Origin: Thalassospiraceae bacterium LMO-SO8
GTDB taxonomy: Bacteria > Pseudomonadota > Alphaproteobacteria > Rhodospirillales > Casp-alpha2
NCBI GenBank assembly: GCA_031655335.1
Contig: CP134226.1
Span: 1,674,001-1,738,000, forward strand
DNA length: 64,000 bases
Reading direction: 5' to 3'
Positions within the stretch are counted from its first letter, which is position 1. Each line of letters starts with the position of its first letter. The position numbers and the translations under genes were made by a program. Of this stretch, positions 15,040 to 22,989 are shown one piece after another. The notes below the pieces were generated by a model. That model saw only the letters and a program-made list of their open reading frames with translations. It made no database searches and had not been told where the DNA came from.

Positions 15040-16986
15040 CTAAGGATTCGTCACGATTTTCGTCGGTGCCGCAGGCTGCGACGCCGGAAATAGAGTGTCA
15101 TTTCGGGTTTGATCGAGCCAAATGCTGAAGTTCGTCATGCCCATCAGTTTCAACCCATTGTCCTCTCGCTTGGAATCATGATCGGACCACAGTTTGTCGA
15201 CGGCACTTGGTTTAAACCAGTCATCGAGAACTCTGTCGCGGGTGGCCTCCTCTGCGAGTCGGCGCAACGGACCTCGCAGCCAGTGCGAAACGGGCGCCCC
15301 AAATCCCCTTTTCTTGCGGCGAAGGACCGCGGCTGGTATGCGGCCACGTTGGCTTTTCTTCAGCAGGTATTTCTTCGTCATGTACTTAAGCTTGAGTTCG
15401 GTCGGAAGCGAGGCGGCAAACTCGACGACACGATAATCCAACAGCGGCGTGCGCGCTTCCAGTGAATGTGCCATCGTCGTTCTGTCGAGCTTCAAAAGAA
15501 TATCATCTGCCAGCCATGTTTTGATGTCGACATACATTGCCCGGTCAAGAAGGTCGCAATCCGCGACAGCGGCGGCATGGTTCAGGAACGATCCCAGTCC
15601 ATCCTCCAAAGTGTCAGGGAGCCGCTCCCGTCGAAGCAGCCTTCTCTTTCCTTCAGGTTCAAATATCGTCCGCCAAAAATAATGTGCCGTATCGGGCTCC
15701 AGCGTCACGCCGCGCAGGAACTTCCGGAGCTTGTAGTCGAAGCTTACCTTATTGAAGGAAACGGGAAGATAGCGATCAATAATGCCGGATGCATACTTGA
15801 TGGCGAAATCCGGAAACTTACCCACGCATGCACGGATGCGGTCGGCTCCATAGGTTTCGTAGCCGCAAAAAAGTTCGTCGCCACCATCTCCAGACAGGGC
15901 AACCGTCACCTGCTCGCGTGCAAACTCAGCAAGGCGGTAGGTGGGAAAGAACGAAGAATCCGCAAATGGTGAATCTGCAAAATACACCATACGTGGAAGC
16001 ATTTCCGCCAGGTCCAAGTCCGCTGTCTGCTCGTGATGAGGGATGTTCAGATGCGCCGCCATGGCGCGCGCATCTTCTGACTCGTCATAGGATTTTTCTT
16101 TGAAACCGATACTGAATGCATGAGGGCAATCGTCTAAGCATCTGAGCCGTATCGACGCTGCGATTGCGGCCGAGTCGATTCCGCCGCTGAGAAAAACCCC
16201 GACCGGAACATCGCTGACCAACCGGCAGGCCACCGCGTCATCGATGAGTGCCTGCAACTCTTCTGCCGCGTGGTTTTCCGATTTAAAGACCCGCTTATTC
16301 CGAAACGCCTGCGCAAGGTTCCAATAAGACACTGGAACAGGCTCGGCTGATCCGTCAGTGAGAATAAAGGTGCCGGGATCCAGGGAATTGACCCCGGAAA
16401 AAATAGGGGTCCCGCCCAAGACATAGTTTAAAGACAAATACTGTCCGACGGCGGCTGGATTCAGGTTCAGGGGTATCGAGGGATGGGCGCGAAGAGATTT
16501 GATTTCTGAGGCAAACACGATATCGCCGGACGTTGTTCTCGACCAGAACAAGGGCTTTTTCCCGAGGCGATCACGTGCGAGGAAAAGCGTCCTCTCCTGC
16601 GAATCCCAGATTGCGAGCGCAAACATCCCATTGAAGCGATTTACGCAGTCGGGGCCCCACACTTTGTAGGCTTCAACAACTACTTCTGTGTCGCTCCGTG
16701 TTTTGAAACGGATGCCTTTTGCCTCTAGTTCCCCGCGTAAGGTCTTAAAGTTATAAGTCTCTCCATTGTACACAATCCAATGCCGCCCGGTTGAGTCGGC
16801 CATCGGTTGATTGGCTTGAGCGCCGGTGTCAATTACCGCCAGGCGCCGGTGGCCGAGCGCGGCGCCGCCTGATCGGACGACGTTCCCGGCGTCTGGACCA
16901 CGATGCTTCAAGCGGTCGGTCATCGAGGACACGATCGCGGGGTCGGGAGGACGGCCCCAAGATATCCAGCCGCAAATTCCACACAT
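15040..16986 (-). CDS. asnB: Asparagine synthase-type amidotransferase (glutamine-hydrolysing)
   Basis: A 648-residue full-length AsnB homologue. Cys2 (MCGICGWI) is the glutaminase nucleophile of the N-terminal Ntn domain (about 1-200). The C-terminal synthetase domain has the PP-loop SGGIDSAAIAA at about residue 266 and later ALSGDGGDELFCGY. AsnB paralogues in envelope clusters are thought to amidate carboxyl groups such as uronic acids, and the location among glycosyltransferases favours that over bulk asparagine synthesis, but the sequence does not prove it. It is transcribed away from the membrane protein gene at 17097. Confidence 0.85.
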   Translation of the reverse strand: MCGICGWISWGRPPDPAIVSSMTDRLKHRGPDAGNVVRSGGAALGHRRLAVIDTGAQANQPMADSTGRHWIVYNGETYNFKTLRGELEAKGIRFKTRSDTEVVVEAYKVWGPDCVNRFNGMFALAIWDSQERTLFLARDRLGKKPLFWSRTTSGDIVFASEIKSLRAHPSIPLNLNPAAVGQYLSLNYVLGGTPIFSGVNSLDPGTFILTDGSAEPVPVSYWNLAQAFRNKRVFKSENHAAEELQALIDDAVACRLVSDVPVGVFLSGGIDSAAIAASIRLRCLDDCPHAFSIGFKEKSYDESEDARAMAAHLNIPHHEQTADLDLAEMLPRMVYFADSPFADSSFFPTYRLAEFAREQVTVALSGDGGDELFCGYETYGADRIRACVGKFPDFAIKYASGIIDRYLPVSFNKVSFDYKLRKFLRGVTLEPDTAHYFWRTIFEPEGKRRLLRRERLPDTLEDGLGSFLNHAAAVADCDLLDRAMYVDIKTWLADDILLKLDRTTMAHSLEARTPLLDYRVVEFAASLPTELKLKYMTKKYLLKKSQRGRIPAAVLRRKKRGFGAPVSHWLRGPLRRLAEEATRDRVLDDWFKPSAVDKLWSDHDSKREDNGLKLMGMTNFSIWLDQTRNDTLFPASQPAAPTKIVTNP

Positions 16987-17080
16987 GGCGCTTTCATACC
17001 CTTTGGTTAATTGTGTATAGACTTGTGCCGGTATCTAGCGCTTTTCGCAAGCGCGGGACTACCTTGTCGGCATCGGCCTA

Positions 17081-17098
17081 ATTGATTGGCAAATCAAT
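17081..17098 (+). promoter_or_regulatory. Inverted repeat covering the start codon
   Basis: A perfect ATTGATT-GGCA-AATCAAT repeat ends inside the ATG at 17097-17099 of the following membrane protein gene. It could mask initiation in the mRNA or be an operator. A second hairpin, GCGCTT-TTCGC-AAGCGC, lies at 17038-17054. Confidence 0.35.
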
Positions 17099-18734
17099 GG
17101 ATAACTTGACGCAAACAGCTGCGGAACTGGCGTCTGCCTACAGGCGCCTGGATCAATCCTGGGGAGCCAAGGCCTTGGCCGCTTCGTTGTGTCTGATCGC
17201 TCTTGCCCGCATTTTCCACGCACAATCCTTGATGACGTTGAGAAGATGCGGTGATGAGTACGGGTATATCTTCTATCGCTTCGACGACTTGAGATCCGCC
17301 CTGTCCGGGATTCGCGCGCCTGGGTTCCCCCTTGTGGTCGAACTCTATGAGGCCGTCTTTCCGCACTTTGGATACTGGCCGACATTTCAAGTCACGCTAT
17401 GGTCCTTGTCCGTCATTTGGCTGTATTTCAGCCTGACAAATTATGGCCTCCGACCGCTGTACGGCTTTGTCCTCTGCGCGCCAATGTTTTTGTCGGGGCC
17501 TGCGATCATGGCTGCGCCTTACTTATGTTCCGATGGGACGGCGGCAACGTTGGCTGTCGCGACGACGGCTGCATTGTTCACGGCTCGACGCCGCGGCGAC
17601 CCGTTCTCCATTACCGTCATGGGCTTGTTGGCCTTGATGGTCGTGCTCACTAGGCCGTCATTTCTGCCGATCTTGCCTTGTCTCGCAGTCGCTTGGATGG
17701 TGATGCGGCCGGCCTCCCTGGACAAAAGGGGAATCGCGGCCGTTTGTATTGCCCTTACGCTGCCCCTCGGCCTGTTCATTGGGGCCAGGTATATGCTGAC
17801 AGGTCATATCGGATTGTCGGGCATGGGCCAGCTCTTGTTATCCGGTCATGCGACGGCATATCTCAAGAACGACCATCTGCCCGGCTTTGATCCGGAGGTC
17901 CGGGCGATTGCGAAGACGATTCTGGACAGACGGGCGCGTCTTCAAGAGCCGTGCAATCTGGCCGCCGACGAGAATATAAAATCGCGTCCGGCAGACGATT
18001 GGATGGAGAGCGTCCGCCTGGAGCATTTCTGTTATGGCCCGTGGTACCACACTGCAACCCTGGCGGCGTATGAGTTCGGCACAGGGCTGCTGCCCCGTGC
18101 AGACACGGGCGGAATTTACGAGCCGTGGCCGTCTTCCGGATCAAGCGTGCGTCACCCGCCGCCGCCGACTGCAATGATTGGTGATCCAGCGCCGTGGTCT
18201 TGGGGTGGAGATAGATGGCTCCATGACAAAATTTTTTCTCCCGAGACCGGCCGGTCAGCGGTGTTCTTTGACCGAATCCTCGGCCGGTACAACAACGCGG
18301 TTTTGGCGCATGAACGAGGGCTGTATGTCCGGTGGCTCGCCGGCGAATCAGTGATTGCGGCCGAGGAGACCATGTCCTATCTGCTCAACAACCGCTCATT
18401 TCGCTGGGGGGCCGGACTGCTAACGCTGTTGCTGGTGACCGGCGTCGTGGTTTTAGTGGCTTCGCCAAGCCGCATGCCAATATATCGCAGAGCGCTTTTT
18501 GGTCCCCTGAACGATGGGGAGCGGGTCATCGTGATTCTCGGCATCGGACTGCCTGCGGCGGTCGTTGGTTTAACGCTCGCGATTGTATACATATATGATC
18601 GTTACTTAGACGCGCCCGCTGTCTTTCTTCCCGGTGTTGTATGGCTGATCAATCTTCGTCTGGTCGATGCCCTTGTGTCGGCTGTGCACCCTCAAGCCAG
18701 GCCGTCGCGCCACGAGGATTCGGCGATACTTTAA
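17097..18734 (+). CDS. Polytopic GT-C-like membrane protein
   Basis: A 545-residue integral membrane protein with about ten hydrophobic segments. The first periplasmic loop contains an acidic pair in RRCGDEYGYIFY (about residues 50-61), like the DE motif of GT39/ArnT-type transferases that use polyprenyl-phosphate sugars. A long soluble stretch (about 260-400) interrupts the helices. The start was taken as ATG 17097; a TTG five codons earlier is possible but less likely. It is divergent from the amidotransferase gene. Function as a glycosyltransferase is inferred from topology and motif, not from clear family identity. Confidence 0.6.
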   Translation: MDNLTQTAAELASAYRRLDQSWGAKALAASLCLIALARIFHAQSLMTLRRCGDEYGYIFYRFDDLRSALSGIRAPGFPLVVELYEAVFPHFGYWPTFQVTLWSLSVIWLYFSLTNYGLRPLYGFVLCAPMFLSGPAIMAAPYLCSDGTAATLAVATTAALFTARRRGDPFSITVMGLLALMVVLTRPSFLPILPCLAVAWMVMRPASLDKRGIAAVCIALTLPLGLFIGARYMLTGHIGLSGMGQLLLSGHATAYLKNDHLPGFDPEVRAIAKTILDRRARLQEPCNLAADENIKSRPADDWMESVRLEHFCYGPWYHTATLAAYEFGTGLLPRADTGGIYEPWPSSGSSVRHPPPPTAMIGDPAPWSWGGDRWLHDKIFSPETGRSAVFFDRILGRYNNAVLAHERGLYVRWLAGESVIAAEETMSYLLNNRSFRWGAGLLTLLLVTGVVVLVASPSRMPIYRRALFGPLNDGERVIVILGIGLPAAVVGLTLAIVYIYDRYLDAPAVFLPGVVWLINLRLVDALVSAVHPQARPSRHEDSAIL

Positions 18735-18914
18735 GACGGAGGCGTCCTGAGTTCCGGGCAGGCGTGCTCGACACGCGGATTGTGGAACGTTTCTCCGGTT
18801 GTCCGGTGTTGGGGAAATCAGAAATCTCTTGTAGGGTCGTGTGCCGCCCCATATATGCCCATCTCCATTGCTCTGTTCCTGAAAGAATAACGTAGGGGCT
18901 GAAGAATTTAAGCC

Positions 18915-19931
18915 ATGTTGAAGCAGCTAGCACGCAAGGTTCTCCCTTACGACACCTATTTGGCCCTATCACGGGCCAAGCATTTCGTGGTGGCGCCGTT
19001 CGAGCACGAGCAGCTCATGAAGAAGCGGCGAAACGGCGAACGCTTCCTCTCGACGCGGGTCGATACCGTTACGGCGTGCAACCACCGGTGCCAGTATTGC
19101 TATACCCTTGATCTGACAGGGCATCGAACGCAACTGATGTCCCTCGACGACTTCAAGAAGGCGGCGGCAAATTTGTTCCCGTACTCCCATACGGTCGCTC
19201 TGTCTTGTGCCTGGGAGCCGACCATGAACAAGAACCTCGCAGAATTCATCCGTGTCGCGGCGAGCTACGACATCCCGTTCCTCCATTTCGTTTCGAACGG
19301 CGCTTTCCTGACGGAAGAGATGATGGAAGCGATGGTCGATTGCGGTCTGAACAGAATGGCCGTCTCGATCGATGCCGCGCTCCCGGAGACCTATGAAAAA
19401 ATTAGGGAAGTCAACGATCTGGCGCGTGTTCTGGAGAACCTTCGCAAGCTGAAGAATTTGAAGGAGGCGCGTGGAGTTTCCAAGCCTCTCGTCAACATCA
19501 ATTGGACGGCGTTCGAGGAGAACGCCGACGAGGCCGTTATCTTCGCCCGCGAATACGGTGATCTGTTCGACACGTTCTGGTTCTGGCACCTGTTGCCGCG
19601 TATGCGGAACACGGTCAATCCGTTCCATCGGATGGACAAGGACCGGTTCTTCGGCGTCGTCCGCCAGCTTCGGGAAATTCTTGGTGATCGGCTGGTTTCG
19701 AATGAGTTCAACAATGACCGGTCCAACAAGCCATTAGGGGTGTGCAACCGCTCTCTCGACAACATCCGCGTCGAACCGGATGGAACGGTCGAAGTCACTT
19801 GCTCCAAGAATCGGCTGGATGGCAACATCTTAACGGAAGATTTTTTGGAGATTTACGAGCGCAACGAACCTCTGTTCGATGATCTCTATAAGAAAAACAC
19901 CGACTTCTGCCGCAACGACTGCGGACGCTAG
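18915..19931 (+). CDS. Radical SAM protein with C-terminal cysteine cluster
   Basis: A 338-residue radical SAM enzyme with the cluster motif CNHRCQYC at residues 55-62, an N-terminal helical extension, and a SPASM-like C-terminus (PLGVCNRS, VEVTCSKN and a final FCRNDCGR). The usual GGEP motif is replaced by SCAWEPTMN near residue 95. This enzyme is distinct from the other two radical SAM proteins here. It lies alone on the plus strand after the GT-C-like gene, and its TAG overlaps the stop of the convergent downstream gene (CTAG). Substrate unknown. Confidence 0.8.
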   Translation: MLKQLARKVLPYDTYLALSRAKHFVVAPFEHEQLMKKRRNGERFLSTRVDTVTACNHRCQYCYTLDLTGHRTQLMSLDDFKKAAANLFPYSHTVALSCAWEPTMNKNLAEFIRVAASYDIPFLHFVSNGAFLTEEMMEAMVDCGLNRMAVSIDAALPETYEKIREVNDLARVLENLRKLKNLKEARGVSKPLVNINWTAFEENADEAVIFAREYGDLFDTFWFWHLLPRMRNTVNPFHRMDKDRFFGVVRQLREILGDRLVSNEFNNDRSNKPLGVCNRSLDNIRVEPDGTVEVTCSKNRLDGNILTEDFLEIYERNEPLFDDLYKKNTDFCRNDCGR

Positions 19932-21379
19932 TGTTTCGATTTTGTAACGAATTTCGGCTGTGCGCAGGGCGCGGCGGGCTGTTCGAAAACAATCAGATAT
20001 GAATCTTCATGTATGCGGACGAGCTCTCTGGCGTGGGTCGACGTGTGGTCCCGCTGCAGGCGGTTATGTTCCAATCCTAGGTGTGCACGCTTACTGACGA
20101 CGATATAGCGCGCCTTCGCGGCCTGATTGGGATGCGGGTACAAAAGGTACGGCAGATCGCCGAAGTCTTTCATCGCCTGGAAGAACACCGAAGTGCCGCA
20201 CCGCAGGTCGATCGCGGCGCGTGCCGCGGCAAGGGACGCGGCCGGGACCGAATAGCCGTAGCGTTCGATCAGAACCTTGGACTTTCCCCAGACGTTGATT
20301 GGACTGGTAATCGCCAGCGCCGCCAAGTGCACCGCGAACAAGGCTGTCAGCGCCCGGCCCCAGATGCCGGCGGGCAGCCGGCGGCGAATCCAGGCGACGC
20401 CGTATGTCGCCGCCAGGGCCCCTGCGAACACCAGGGACATACCGTACCAGTTGACGATCTTCTTGTCGGCGACCAGGAGCACGATCGTTTCCGGCAACAC
20501 GGTGATCAGCGCGCCGGGGGCGAATATCGCCGGCCATAGACCGAGCAGGTAGGCAGCCCAATCCCTGTCGATGGCCGAGATATTGAACTTGAGGATTTCC
20601 GACGTGCCGACCGCGTGCCCGGCCTTGCTGAAGTGGAAATTGTCGACCCCGGCCAGCATCGGGGCCCCCTTGATGCCGATCCAGAAAACCAGGGCCGCGA
20701 TCAGCAGGGCGGCGAGTGCGCGCCAGCGCCCGTCGAAGTATCCGTTGCCCAGAGTCCAATGGCCGACCACCGCGCCCAAAACATAAAGTGCTGCGTTCTC
20801 GCGCACGTTGAGAAAGAACAACAACAGCACGAGGGCCAGTTTCCACCTTCCCATCACAGCCGCCCAGGCGAGGGGTGCACCGAACACGAGCAGCAGGCTG
20901 GTGGCGTGGAACCCTTCGATGGAATCCATTACCGCCAGCATCATGTAGGGGCTGAACAGGCAGATGATCACCGTGAACAGGCGGTCGAATGCGCTTAGCC
21001 CGAGATGGCGGCCGATTTTGACAAGGAACAGGCAGGCCCAGACCGGTGCCAGAGCCTGGATCACGAGAAGGGAATGGGGGCCGAACAGACGCACGACGGG
21101 CCATAGAACGAGGGTCGTCGGCTGCCAATGGTCGAACGCCAGGGACGGCAGGCCACGGCCTGCCGCGTACCGTGCATTGTACAGCCATTTGTCCCAGAAA
21201 TTGGTGTTGTAGAGGGCGTTGGCGTAATTGTAGAGGTCGTCCGTCGCCAGGCCGTGGTGGGCCAGACGGAATTTGACGATCAGCATGAACACGGCCCATC
21301 CCGCCATGATCAGGATGGTGATGCGGCCGACGTGCCGTTCAATCGCGGCGATCGATGTCTGGTCGTTCTGGGCCGCCAC
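19928..21379 (-). CDS. DUF2079-like polytopic membrane protein (copy 2)
   Basis: A 483-residue membrane protein with roughly ten hydrophobic segments. Its N-terminal part (HHGLATDDLYNYANALYNT, LPSLAFDHWQPT, LVIQALAPVWACLFLVKIG) closely resembles the upstream gene at 21418-22875, and the pattern fits DUF2079-type proteins, a GT-C-like group of unknown reaction. An acidic pair DD at about residue 41 sits in the first loop, where GT-C enzymes have their catalytic acid. The 38-base gap to the paralogue suggests tandem duplication and co-transcription. Confidence 0.7.
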   Translation of the reverse strand: MAAQNDQTSIAAIERHVGRITILIMAGWAVFMLIVKFRLAHHGLATDDLYNYANALYNTNFWDKWLYNARYAAGRGLPSLAFDHWQPTTLVLWPVVRLFGPHSLLVIQALAPVWACLFLVKIGRHLGLSAFDRLFTVIICLFSPYMMLAVMDSIEGFHATSLLLVFGAPLAWAAVMGRWKLALVLLLFFLNVRENAALYVLGAVVGHWTLGNGYFDGRWRALAALLIAALVFWIGIKGAPMLAGVDNFHFSKAGHAVGTSEILKFNISAIDRDWAAYLLGLWPAIFAPGALITVLPETIVLLVADKKIVNWYGMSLVFAGALAATYGVAWIRRRLPAGIWGRALTALFAVHLAALAITSPINVWGKSKVLIERYGYSVPAASLAAARAAIDLRCGTSVFFQAMKDFGDLPYLLYPHPNQAAKARYIVVSKRAHLGLEHNRLQRDHTSTHARELVRIHEDSYLIVFEQPAAPCAQPKFVTKSKH

Positions 21380-21417
21380 GCAGGTCCTCCTTGGCCTGAT
21401 CCTTTTGGTGACGAGGC

Positions 21418-22875
21418 CTAGCCTTTGGCCGCCGCATCAAGCGTCAATACGCAAGGCACTCTCGGATTTTCGAAAACCGCTAGATGGGTGTCTTCGTAAA
21501 TCAGCTTAAGCTCCCCCTTCGTCGCGTTCACCCATTTCGTCAGCCCGGATGGCATGCTGGGCATGGCGACGATGTATTTCGACTGCGCCGCCTGACGGGG
21601 ATACTGAAGGTAAGGTAGATCCCCGAACCCGTACATGGCCTGCAACTCGACCGCCACCCGGCAGCGGGTGTCGATGGCGGCCCGTGCCTGGGTGCGGGAT
21701 TCAAGCGGCACGTGGTGACCGATGCGGGTGACCAGCTTGCGCGTCTGGCCCCAGACTTCCTTGGGGCCGGCCACCGCGATGGCGATCATGTGCAGGGTCA
21801 GCAGCACCGTCAGCGCCTTGCCCAAACCTTTCCGGTCAGCGTAGGCGCGAACCTTCGGCACTCCCTGGGCGACGGCCAGCGCACCGGCGAACACCAAGGT
21901 CATGCCGTACCAATGCGAGGCTTTCTTCTGGGCCAGGATAAGAATGACGGACTCAGGCACGATGGTCAGCAGCGCGCCCGGCGCCGCCAGCCCCGGCCAC
22001 AGCCAGAGGAACAGGTTGTGCCAGTCCGTGTCCATATTCTTCAGGGCGAGAACGATCCGGCTTGGTGTCGACAGAACTTCATGGGCGTGGTTGGCATGCT
22101 CATGGACGACGCCCATCAGCCAGGGTGCGACGATCAACCCGCCGATAAAGGTTATCGCCGCGATCGTCACCGCCGCGGCGAGGCCGCGGCGGGTGGCGAA
22201 ATAGGGGTTGGTGAAGAGAAGCCAGCCGGCGGCGGCGCCGACGACATAAAGCGCCGCGTTTTCGCGGATGTTGAGGAAGAAGATCAGCAGTACAAAAGCG
22301 AGCGGCCAGCGTCCGGTCGCGGCGGCCCAGGCCATCGGGGCGCCGAAATACAGTAACAGACAGGTGCCGTGGAAGCCGTACATGCTGTCCATCACCGCAG
22401 CCATCAGGTTCGGATGGAACAGGCAGACGACGGCCACGAACAGGCGTTCGAAGGCCGACAGGCCGAACCGTTCGGCAATCTTCAGAAGGAACACCGCCGC
22501 CCAAAGAGGTGCCAGCGCCTGGACCACCAATAGCCCCTCGGCCCCGGCCAGATGGACAACCGGCCAGAGCACCAGCAAGGTCGGCTGCCAATGGTTGAAC
22601 AGCAGCGACGGAAGGCCGCGCAGTAGTTCATAGCGGGCGGAAAACAGCCATTTATCCTGAAAATTGGTGTTGTAGAGCGCGTTGACGTAATTGAACAGAT
22701 CGTCCGTCGCCAGCCCGTAATGCAGCAGGCGGAACTTCATGCCGATCATGTAGGCACCCCAACCGGCGAAGATCACGGCGAGGATTATGGGGAGGCGTCG
22801 CTCCAGCGTGGTTTCGAACCGCAACACCTGATTTCCCCCGAAATTGGACCGCGACGTTTTGCCCCCGGCGGGCAT
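21418..22875 (-). CDS. DUF2079-like polytopic membrane protein (copy 1)
   Basis: A 485-residue paralogue of the gene that follows it. Shared landmarks in the same order are KFRLLHYGLATDDLFNYVNA, YNTNFQDKWLFSAR, LLFNHWQPTLLVLWPVV, FGLSAFERLF and FFLNIRENAALYVVGA. About ten hydrophobic helices are present, and DD in the first loop is a candidate catalytic pair. The two proteins probably arose by duplication and now handle related but different lipid-linked sugars, or form a pair; this is inference. The gene starts opposite the GT39-like gene at 22990, so a divergent promoter lies in the 114-base gap. Confidence 0.7.
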   Translation of the reverse strand: MPAGGKTSRSNFGGNQVLRFETTLERRLPIILAVIFAGWGAYMIGMKFRLLHYGLATDDLFNYVNALYNTNFQDKWLFSARYELLRGLPSLLFNHWQPTLLVLWPVVHLAGAEGLLVVQALAPLWAAVFLLKIAERFGLSAFERLFVAVVCLFHPNLMAAVMDSMYGFHGTCLLLYFGAPMAWAAATGRWPLAFVLLIFFLNIRENAALYVVGAAAGWLLFTNPYFATRRGLAAAVTIAAITFIGGLIVAPWLMGVVHEHANHAHEVLSTPSRIVLALKNMDTDWHNLFLWLWPGLAAPGALLTIVPESVILILAQKKASHWYGMTLVFAGALAVAQGVPKVRAYADRKGLGKALTVLLTLHMIAIAVAGPKEVWGQTRKLVTRIGHHVPLESRTQARAAIDTRCRVAVELQAMYGFGDLPYLQYPRQAAQSKYIVAMPSMPSGLTKWVNATKGELKLIYEDTHLAVFENPRVPCVLTLDAAAKG

Positions 22876-22989
22876 CTGGCCCGACAGGGCGGAATAGTCG
22901 GCAACGGTAGGACTGTCAAGGGGCGGGGCCGGGATGGCAGGGGCGCAATTTGCCGTTGGTTTGTATCGGCCGATCGGTTAACAGGGGCG

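Noticed and set aside
15933-15940. GGCGGTAG as a second ops-like site
   Set aside because: It lies within the asnB coding sequence on the non-transcribed orientation, has no hairpin around it, and short matches of this kind are expected by chance.
15040-16986. Lasso peptide cyclase instead of an amidotransferase
   Set aside because: The glutaminase nucleophile Cys2 and full N-terminal domain are intact, and no B1/B2 protease or precursor is adjacent. A standard AsnB-type reaction is more likely.
18641-18895. An 84-codon cysteine-containing small frame before the third radical SAM gene
   Set aside because: It starts inside the preceding gene's coding region in another frame, and its codon pattern follows that gene's shadow; no ribosome site is seen. 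A RiPP precursor was considered but not supported.
22720-22989. N-terminal extension of the GT39-like protein by 90 residues
   Set aside because: It overlaps the start of the divergent paralogue gene, has no hydrophobic or conserved character, and a good Shine-Dalgarno site precedes the ATG at 22990.
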